A DNA stretch of 64,000 nucleotides, from contig CAVUIG010000011.1 of the NCBI GenBank assembly GCA_963741355.1, forward strand, positions 121,839 to 185,838. Direction: 5' to 3'. The notes beneath the pieces were generated by a model. The model saw only the letters and a list, made by a program, of their open reading frames with translations, had not been told where the DNA came from and made no database searches. A program made the translations under genes and the position numbers. The DNA comes from CAIWHR01 sp963741355. GTDB lineage: Bacteria; Pseudomonadota; Gammaproteobacteria; Burkholderiales; Casimicrobiaceae. Positions 55,231 through 64,000 of the stretch are shown here, one piece after another (the stretch's first letter is position 1; every line of letters begins with the position of its first letter).

Positions 55231-56516
55231 TAACGGTCGATCACGAAGATCGCCGTCAACGCGCTGTTCGGTCCGAGGACGTAGACCGTGTAGATGCTGT
55301 TGGTCAGCACCTCGACGGTAAGGGTCGGGCTGACCGTTCCGGTCACCGGATCGACGAATTTGTAGGTGTAGGAGTTGACCGCCAGCGGGAAATACGCCGA
55401 TGCCGTTCCGGAGGCAAGGCCGCTGACCGCCTTCACATCATTGATCAGCACGTCGAGCGGAGGGGCATCCGGCGAGGCGTTAATGAAGCGCACTTTCTCG
55501 AAGTTCGAAGGCAAAGGCAGATTGTCGTCGGGGAAAACCTTGACCGTCTGCGCGCCCGGGAATCCCAGCAGCAGCACGGTGTTGTCCGTCGCAGCCGTGA
55601 TCTGGGTCGTCGTCTGCGCGATGATCGCGCCCGGCGTCGCGCTCGCCTGGAAGGCAAATATCTGCGATGCCGACGGAACAAGGTTGTAATTCGACGCTAC
55701 CCCGTACGCGAGACCCGGAATGTAGAGCGGCAGCGTGCCGACCAGCAGGTCGACGTTCCCCATGCCGGGCGACGTGTTCATCGCCCTCACCGTCGACAGC
55801 GTGTTGTTGGCGATCACGGTGCCGCCGGCGGTGTCGAGCAGCATCACGTTGACGAGCAGGTCGCTGCCCCGCGTGTAGATGATCGCGTTGGAAACGCTGT
55901 GCGCCGCCAGCGTGAAGACGCCGGAGTCGTAGATGATGGACTTCGTTCCCGCGACGGTGATGCGCGTGCGATACGATCCCTCGGGGAACGACGTGTAGCC
56001 ACCGGAATTGCCGTAGCCCAGAAAGCTTATCGTGGGATTGATGTTGTCGATCAGGACGGCAGGCGCGGTGACGTAGATGTCGACGGCGGACTGGCCGGCG
56101 GCGACGAGCACGAAGCGCACCGACGCCGTTCCGTTGCCCGTATCCTGCACGACATCAGGGAGCATGAGCTGCGCCGGGAACGAGATCGTGCCGAACGGGA
56201 CGAGCGTGTAGTTCTGCTGGCCGGCGATGTTGAACGGCGTGATGATGAGGTCGGATGGGGTGCCGTCGATGCGTACGCCGAAGTCGTGCACGTCCGCCGT
56301 AAACGGCTGGTAGGCGGTCACGGCCTCGAATTTGACGCCGTTCCATGCCTGCGTGCCGTCGACGCTGACGGCAAGGGCCGGCGCATCGGGCACGAAGTTG
56401 GCCACCCGGATCTGCGCCGGTGACGCGTTGAAGCTGTTGATCGTGTTGATCTTGCAGCCGGCGAGCGCAAGCGGCAGCGCGATGACCGCACCCAGGAGCA
56501 GACGACGAAAACGCAT
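55230..56516 (-). CDS. DUF4397 lipoprotein
   Basis: 428 aa. Lipoprotein signal with lipobox (ALPLALAGCKIN), then two DUF4397 domains, each opening with a VRxxNxxPDAPxxxVxxxG pattern: IRVANFVPDAPALAVSVDG (about residue 36) and VRFINASPDAPPLDVLIND (about 320). These are beta-sandwich domains of unknown function on the cell surface or in the periplasm. The TAG stop takes its G from the end of the MITE-like element; the ancestral sequence would also have been TAG. Divergent from hutH. Confidence 0.85.
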   Translation of the reverse strand: MRFRRLLLGAVIALPLALAGCKINTINSFNASPAQIRVANFVPDAPALAVSVDGTQAWNGVKFEAVTAYQPFTADVHDFGVRIDGTPSDLIITPFNIAGQQNYTLVPFGTISFPAQLMLPDVVQDTGNGTASVRFVLVAAGQSAVDIYVTAPAVLIDNINPTISFLGYGNSGGYTSFPEGSYRTRITVAGTKSIIYDSGVFTLAAHSVSNAIIYTRGSDLLVNVMLLDTAGGTVIANNTLSTVRAMNTSPGMGNVDLLVGTLPLYIPGLAYGVASNYNLVPSASQIFAFQASATPGAIIAQTTTQITAATDNTVLLLGFPGAQTVKVFPDDNLPLPSNFEKVRFINASPDAPPLDVLINDVKAVSGLASGTASAYFPLAVNSYTYKFVDPVTGTVSPTLTVEVLTNSIYTVYVLGPNSALTAIFVIDR

Positions 56517-56761
56517 TGAAACCCCCGCGAACAAACGTGTATGATGCCACGCCTTGAGCTTTCCCGCGCGCGTCCCGCACGAATCGGGCCGTGCCCGGCG
56601 CTTCCCGGGGCCGGCGCGCGCGCCGTGAAACCTTTGGTAATGAAAATCCCTCGCCGTTCCCGCATCCTGTGCGGGACCGCACACGATCCCGGGGCTGCGG
56701 ATTGCGCGACGCGCCTCGCGCCGCCGCCGATGACTCGAGCTCGAACGCCTCTTCCGCCCCG

Positions 56762-58291
56762 ATGCCCACGCTGAGCCTCGTTCCCGGTCGGCTTGCGCTT
56801 TCGGAGCTGCGCGAGATCTGGTCGGCCCCCGTGAGGATTGGGGTTGACTCGGGCGCGCGGCCCGGCGTCGACGCGGCCGCGGCGGTCGTGCAGACGATGC
56901 TTTCCTCCGGGCGCACCGTCTACGGCGTCAACACCGGCTTCGGCCTTCTCGCGCGCACGCGAATCGATGCGGCGCGGCTCGCCGAGCTGCAGCGCGCGCT
57001 CGTGTTGTCACACTCCGCGGGCACCGGCGCGTTGCTCGACGACTCCGTCGTGCGGCTCGTCGTCGCGACCAAGGCCGCGTCGCTCGCGCGCGGCCATTCG
57101 GGAGTCCGCTGGGAGGTGATCGAGCTGTTGCAGGCGATCGCCAATGCGGGGATCGTGCCCTGCATTCCCTCGCAGGGCTCCGTCGGCGCGTCCGGCGATC
57201 TCGCGCCGCTCGCCCACCTCGCCGCGGTGATGATCGGCGAAGGCGAGGCGCGAATATCGGACGGCAGAACGATGCCGGGAGGCGACGCGCTGCGCGCGGC
57301 GGGGCTCACGCCGATCGTGCTCGGCCCGAAGGAAGGCCTCGCGCTCATCAACGGCACGCAGGTTTCGACCGCGCTCGCGCTCTCCGGGCTCTTCGCGGCC
57401 GAGCGGGCGATTTGTGCGGCGTTCGTCGCGGGGGCGCTCTCCGTCGACGCGTGCCTCGGCAGCGACACGCCGTTCGATGCGCGAATTCAGGCGCTGCGCG
57501 GCTATCGCGGCCAGATGGACGCCGCCTCGATCTATCGTGATCTCCTCCAGGGAAGCCGCATCCGCGAATCGCACAAGGATTGCCCGCGCGTGCAGGATCC
57601 GTACAGCCTGCGCTGCCAGCCGCAGGTGATGGGCGCCTGTCTCGACCAGATGCGCCACGCGGCGCAGGTGCTCGTCACGGAAGCGAACGCGGTATCGGAC
57701 AATCCGCTGGTATTCGCCGATGCCGGCGAGATCATCTCGGGCGGCAACTTCCACGCCGAGCCCGTCGCCTTCGCGGCGGACAACCTGGCGCTGGCCATCG
57801 CGGAGATCGGCGCGCTGTCGGAACGGCGCACGGCGCTGATGATGGACACGGGACTCTCCGGCCTGCCCCCGTTCCTCGTCGAGGACGGAGGCGTCAACTC
57901 GGGCTTCATGATCGCGCACGTGACCGCCGCGGCGCTCGCCTCGGAGAACAAGTCGCTCGCGCATCCCGCGTCGGTCGATTCGCTGCCGACCTCGGCCAAC
58001 CAGGAAGATCACGTCAGCATGGCGACCTTCGCGGCGCGGCGGCTCGCGCCGATGGCCGCGAACACCGCGCGGATCGTCGCCATCGAGCTCCTCGCCGCGG
58101 CGCAGGGCGTCGAATTGCGCCGTCCGCTGACGACGTCGCCCAAGCTCGCGGCGGCCATGGCGATCATTCGCGGCAGCGTCGCGTTCTGGGAGCGCGATCG
58201 CGCGTTCGCACCCGATCTCGAGGCGATCCGGCACATCGTCGAGCGCGGTGATTTCAGCGCCTGCGTAGACCGCGCGGCACTGGCATTCTGA
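56762..58291 (+). CDS. hutH: Histidine ammonia-lyase
   Basis: 509 aa, first step of histidine degradation (histidine to urocanate). The self-forming MIO cofactor motif is in GSVGASGDLAPLAHLA. VYGVNTGFGLLA, LINGTQVSTALAL, and DSLPTSANQEDHVSMA are family motifs with the catalytic Tyr nearby. ATG 56762 gives the usual N-terminus. 20 bases before hutU, so they form an operon. Confidence 0.96.
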   Translation: MPTLSLVPGRLALSELREIWSAPVRIGVDSGARPGVDAAAAVVQTMLSSGRTVYGVNTGFGLLARTRIDAARLAELQRALVLSHSAGTGALLDDSVVRLVVATKAASLARGHSGVRWEVIELLQAIANAGIVPCIPSQGSVGASGDLAPLAHLAAVMIGEGEARISDGRTMPGGDALRAAGLTPIVLGPKEGLALINGTQVSTALALSGLFAAERAICAAFVAGALSVDACLGSDTPFDARIQALRGYRGQMDAASIYRDLLQGSRIRESHKDCPRVQDPYSLRCQPQVMGACLDQMRHAAQVLVTEANAVSDNPLVFADAGEIISGGNFHAEPVAFAADNLALAIAEIGALSERRTALMMDTGLSGLPPFLVEDGGVNSGFMIAHVTAAALASENKSLAHPASVDSLPTSANQEDHVSMATFAARRLAPMAANTARIVAIELLAAAQGVELRRPLTTSPKLAAAMAIIRGSVAFWERDRAFAPDLEAIRHIVERGDFSACVDRAALAF

Positions 58292-58311
58292 CGGTGACCC
58301 GGAGCCAGACG

Positions 58312-60018
<1,707 letters not shown>

Positions 60019-60032
60019 AACGCGCCGAGCGG

Positions 60033-61088
60033 TCAGAAGACCCAGAGATCCTCGCGCGGGACTTCGAGCCAGTGCATCCCCGCCGCGAGCGGCGCGGTGC
60101 CGTAGGCGCGCAGCCGCGACTCGCCGACGTGGAAGAGGTGCTCCCACTTGTCGCCGAGGTACATCGACGTCGTGAGGCTCGCCTCGAGGCGATTGTCGCC
60201 CGGCCCCCCGGCGAGGCGGATGCGCTCGAGACGGATCATCGCCGTGCCGTCCTTTCCCGATGCCGCGCCTTGTCTCGCGCGGCCCCACAGCGCGTAGCCC
60301 GGGCCTTCGAGCCGTGCCGCGCCGTCGCGAATTTCCGTGACGCGCCCCGGCAGCCGGTTGTTGCTGCCCATGAAATCGGCGACGAACAGCGTCGCCGGGT
60401 TGCCGTACATCTCCTGCGGCGTCCCCTGCTGCTCGATGCGGCCCTCGTTCAGGAGCAGGATGCGATCCGACATCGCGAGCGACTCGCCCTGGTCGTGCGT
60501 GACGCAGAGGGCCGAGAGCTGCAGCTCGACGATGAGCTCGCGCAGCCATGCGCGCGCCTCCTCGCGCAGCTTCGCGTCGAGGTTCGACAGCGGCTCGTCC
60601 AGCAGGATCACCGGCGGGTTGTAGACCAGCGCGCGCGCGAGCGCCACCCGCTGCTGCTGGCCGCCGGAGAGCTGGTGCGGAAACCGTTCGCGCAGATGCG
60701 CCAGCGAGAGCTGATCGAGCGCGGCGAATACTCGTGTCTTGATGTCCGTTCCCGCGACCTTGCGCAACTTGAGTCCGTAGGCCACGTTGTCGAACACCGT
60801 CTTGTGCGGCCACAGTGCGTAGGACTGGAACACCAACCCGAGGTTTCGGCCCTCGGCCGGGACGTCGATCCTGGCCGCGCCGTCGAAGACCGCCTTGTCG
60901 CCGATCTTGATCGTTCCCTCGTGCGGAGTTTCCAGGCCCGCGACGGCGCGCAGCAGCGTGGTCTTGCCGCTTCCGGAAGGACCGAGCAGCGACACGACCT
61001 CGCCGCGATTCAGCGTCAGCGAAATGCCCTTCAGGATCGGGTTGTCGCCGTAGGTGAGATGCAGGTTGTCGACGGTGAGTTCAGCCAT
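60033..61088 (-). CDS. ABC transporter ATP-binding protein (FbpC/PotA-like)
   Basis: 351 aa. Walker A GPSGSGKTTLLRAVAG, signature LSGGQQQRVALARAL, Walker B VILLDEPLSNLDAKLR, H-loop CVTHDQGESLAMSD, then a TOBE-type C-terminal regulatory domain (about 245-351). Typical of ferric iron, spermidine/putrescine or phosphonate importers. Last gene of the minus-strand set after the permease; ATG 61088 is 31 bases from the permease stop. Confidence 0.92.
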   Translation of the reverse strand: MAELTVDNLHLTYGDNPILKGISLTLNRGEVVSLLGPSGSGKTTLLRAVAGLETPHEGTIKIGDKAVFDGAARIDVPAEGRNLGLVFQSYALWPHKTVFDNVAYGLKLRKVAGTDIKTRVFAALDQLSLAHLRERFPHQLSGGQQQRVALARALVYNPPVILLDEPLSNLDAKLREEARAWLRELIVELQLSALCVTHDQGESLAMSDRILLLNEGRIEQQGTPQEMYGNPATLFVADFMGSNNRLPGRVTEIRDGAARLEGPGYALWGRARQGAASGKDGTAMIRLERIRLAGGPGDNRLEASLTTSMYLGDKWEHLFHVGESRLRAYGTAPLAAGMHWLEVPREDLWVF

Positions 61089-61119
61089 GGAATGTTCCTT
61101 CATGCCCTCAGTTGACACC

Positions 61120-62805
61120 TTAGTCGCGCAGCTTGACGCCGAAGCGCAGTGCGAGTGCCAATCCGACACCGACCAGCACGACATTGATGAGCGATAGTGC
61201 CGCCACCACGTCGATCGCGCCTCCCTGCCACAGCGAAACCAGTTGGGCGCCGATCACCTCGGTGCCGGGCGCCAGCAGATAGACGCCGGTCGAGTACTCG
61301 CGCTCGAAGATCATGAACACGAGCAACCACGATGCGATCAATCCGGGGCGGATGAGCGGCAGCGTGATCTGGCGCGAAATCTGGCCGCGGGTCGCGCCCA
61401 CCGTGCGCGCGGCTTCTTCGAGTTCGGTCGAGACCTGCATCAGCGACGACGAGATGAGCCGCATGCCGTAGGCCAGCCACACCACGGTATAGGCGAGCCA
61501 CATGCTGAAGATCGTCGTGCGCAGCGGTTGCAGCGGCGGGAAGAACAGGAACACCCACAGGAACGCGAGGCCGGCCAGCAGACCCGGTATGGCGCGGGGT
61601 ACCAGCACCAGGTAGTCGACGAAGCGCGACCAGCCGTCGTTGCGGCGATGCGTGGCGAAGCCGATCGCGGTGTAGCACATGACGGCGATCGCACCGCCGA
61701 CGGTGCCGATCAGGATCGTATTCCAGATCGCGCGCACGAGGATCGGCTCGTCCCACACCGACTGGAAGTGTTCGAACGTCAGCACTTCGGCCAATTTGGC
61801 GCCGTAGCCCCAATTGGTCACGAACGCCCGCAGCGCAATGCCCGAGAGCGGCACGATCACGCCGACAAACAGCCAGACGCCGATCAGCGCGGCCGCGACC
61901 CATTTCCACTTGCCGCAGCGGCAGCTCGCGCATGCGTCCCGCCTTGCCCTTGATCGTCGCGTACTTGCGCGCGTTCTGCAGCAGGTAGCGCTGCAGCAGC
62001 ACGAGCGGAAACGTCACGGCGACGATGCAGATCGCGACCGCGGCCATCAGGTGGTACGACGGCGTGCCCAGCTTGTTGGTCAGCTTGTAGAGATACGTCG
62101 ACAGCACGAGGTGGCCTTCGGGGTCGCCCAGCACCAGCGGCAGGCCGAAGAGCTCGAATCCCAGGAAGAACACGAGGACCGCCGCGAACAGCATCGCCGG
62201 CATGATCAACGGCAAACTCACCGTCGCCGCAACGCGAAACGGCGACGCGCCCGCGACGCGCGCAGCCTCTTCGACGTCCGAGCCCAGGCTCTTCAACGCC
62301 GCGGACGCGTACACGTAGACGTTGGGCACGTGCAGGAGGCCGGCGATGATGCCGATGGCCGTGAGGGAATAGATTCCCCACGGTGCGCCGCCGAACCATT
62401 CGGTTGCCCAGACGGTATAGAAGCCGACCGGTCCTGCGGCGACGACAAAGCCGAAGGCCAGCACCATCGGCGACACGAAGCTGGGGACGAGGATCAGCGG
62501 CTCGATCCAGCGCTTCGCCGGCAGGTCCGTGCGTTCCATGACGAAGGCGAGCAGGCCGCCCAGCGGCACGGCGATGATCACCATCGCGGCGGCGATGAGC
62601 ACCGAATTGAGCGAGGCCTGCCAGAAATCGGGATCGGCGAAGATGAACTCGTACGCGCCGAGCCCGACCGTCTTCCGCGCGTCGAAGAACGGCGCGGTCA
62701 GAAGGCTCTGGTAGAGGATCAGCGAACAGCGGCGCCAGCACCGCGGCGGCGGTCACCAGGATCGTGAGGCTGCGCGGGAACGGCCGCAAGCGTCGGCGTG
62801 CGCAT
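61120..62805 (-). CDS. Two-domain ABC permease (FbpB-like), frameshifted as read
   Basis: About 561 aa fused permease with two six-helix halves, each with an EAA loop (LGSDVEEAARVAGASPFRVAA and VSTELEEAARTVGATRGQISR). Three extra bases at about 62784, 62719-62726 and 61910 break the frame; correction gives a start MRTPTLAPFPRSLTILV, the joint LFALILYQSLL or similar, and LRQWKWVAAALIGVWLF between the halves. Length is 3n, as three insertions predict. The architecture matches ferric-iron importers. No ligand can be assigned. Confidence 0.85.
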
Positions 62806-62857
62806 GCGCGTCACCGGTCGGAGCGCCGCGCACAGCGCCCTGTCGGGACGCGCGCGT

Positions 62858-63956
62858 TTACTTGCCCGCGGCGCCGGCTGCAGCGTCGACTTCCAATCGC
62901 TCAGGAAGTCGAGCCGCTTCTTCTGGTCGAGGTAGGTGACGATTCGGCACTGACCGGGATCGGCTTCACGGTTCGCGCCGAGCTGCTTGGCGAGCGATGC
63001 CGCCGTGTATTCGGCGTCGACGTCGGTGCGGATCGAGAAGAACTCGACGTCGCCGCCGATGAGCTTCTGTCCGCGCTGCGACAGGATGTAGTCGACCCAC
63101 AGCTTCGCGGCGTTCGGATTCTTCGCCTGCTTGCCGATGAACAGCACGCGCGAGAGCACCAGCGTGTAGTCCTTCGGCAGCACGACGCCGAGCGCCGGAT
63201 CCTTCTTCGCGCGGACGAGCGCGTAGGAGCCCAGCACGTTGTAGCCCAGCAGGTGCTCGCCCGAGGAGACTTTCTCCAGCATGTTGCCGGTGCTCGCGTA
63301 CACGCGGTAGCTCGACGCGCCGAATCCCTTCTCGAGATCCTTCATGCCGGGGAAGTACTTCGTGTCCTGCACGACGAACATGAAGCCGACGCCGCTCTTC
63401 TCGATGTCGTACGTCGTGACCTTGCCCTTGAACTTGTCGGCCTTCGTGGTGATCAGCTTCGCGAAGGCCGCGTGGTCCTGCGGTACTTCGTCCGCGGCGA
63501 CCAGGCGCTTGTTGTAGATGAACACGGCGGGCTCGTAGGTCGTTCCGTACGCCTGGTTCTTGTACACGGCCCAGCGGGAAGCTTCGACGGCCTCGGGCGA
63601 CGCGTAGGTCAGCGCCTGCCCGTCGTCGACGAGCTTGACCTGCAGGTCCATCGCCGAGCTCCACATCACGTCCGCCGAGCCCTGGCCCGAGGCGACCTCG
63701 GCGATGAAGCGGTTGTACATCTCGGTCGAGTTCATGTCGTTGTACTCGACCTTGACGTTCGGATAGAGCGCCTGGAAATCCGGACCAGCGGCTGGGCCGC
63801 CTTGGTGTCGAGCGCGCTGTAGATGACGACCTTGCCTTCCTTGTTGGCGGCGGAAATGGTCTGCGCGTAGTCGGCGGGGTAGCCGGCGGGCGGGGTCTGC
63901 GCGAAAGCGGCGAACGAAATTGCGGACAGCGTCAGCGCCAACAGGCGAGCACGCAT
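62858..63956 (-). CDS. Iron-type ABC substrate-binding protein (FbpA/AfuA-like), frame broken as read
   Basis: About 366 aa periplasmic binding protein. Signal peptide MRARLLALTLSAISFAAFAQ, then EGKVVIYSALDTKAAQPLV, and in a second frame MNSTEMYNRFIAEVASGQGSADVMWSSAMD, typical of the ferric-iron/2-aminoethylphosphonate binding group. One base appears missing at 63781-63786 (restoring LVPDFQALYPNV) and one at about 62875 (restoring a TAA stop at 62858). Length 1099 nt fits two deletions. GGAGG precedes ATG 63956. The paired Tyr typical of Fe3+ ligands is not obvious, so substrate is open. First gene of the importer. Confidence 0.85.
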
Positions 63957-64000
63957 GGAAGCCTCCTCCGTTCGGGCAGCCTCGGTCGGGCGCCGCCGAT

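Overview
This window is a stretch of chromosome from a high-GC Gram-negative bacterium, most likely a betaproteobacterium. The evidence is the gene content and order: hscA-fdx-iscX, tsaB-rimI-family 4 UDG, tesA beside ybbA-ybbP, DUF2970, DUF2917 beside a LysR regulator, bamC after dapA, cydPABX, hldD and lplT. No plasmid, phage, rRNA, tRNA or CRISPR signature was found. I cannot assign a genus.

Layout. 1-2000: end of the ISC iron-sulfur operon, a MAPEG protein and a beta-carbonic anhydrase. 2000-5600: rlmD divergent from tsaB-rimI-udg. 5600-8000: lemA and two TPM-domain genes. 8200-15400: lplT divergent from alr, then hldD, two comEA-like genes, cysM and a 3'-5' exonuclease. 15400-24500: a DUF1501/DUF1800 pair, phzF, mnmH and tesA on the minus strand, then ybbAP on plus. 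24500-33200: a ureohydrolase, a NatAB-type exporter with a secreted alpha/beta hydrolase, then kynA, two hypothetical exported proteins and a kynureninase-like gene. 33200-40500: DUF2970, a truncated-haemoglobin lipoprotein, the cytochrome bd operon cydPABX, and clpB behind a near-consensus heat-shock promoter. 40500-52200: a small potassium-channel-like protein, DUF2917/LysR, a methyltransferase, dapA, bamC, a metallo-hydrolase, purC, an RoxA-type oxygenase, slyD and mutS. 52200-64000: an NMT1-type ABC importer, a DUF4397 lipoprotein, hutHU and an FbpABC-type importer.

Three short non-autonomous transposon-like elements (MITEs) of two families lie at 649-926, 7922-8218 and 54933-55230. In each case the stop codon of a neighbouring gene is TAG, made of target-site TA plus the first G of the element. 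Other repeats lie inside the natA/natB gap (26867-27245) and after slyD (48818-49217).

About 24 single-base reading-frame breaks occur across many unrelated core genes (can, rlmD, tsaB, lplT, ybbA, ybbP, clpB, fbpA, fbpB and others), mostly +1. Restoring one base at each site gives a normal full-length protein. This looks like residual sequencing or assembly error rather than gene decay, so such genes are annotated here as single CDSs with the break position stated. I did not find a clear defence island, biosynthetic cluster or other large undescribed system; the most unusual signals are the stop-codon MITEs, a ComEA-like protein with a long lysine/alanine-rich tail, and a possible small gene behind mutS.
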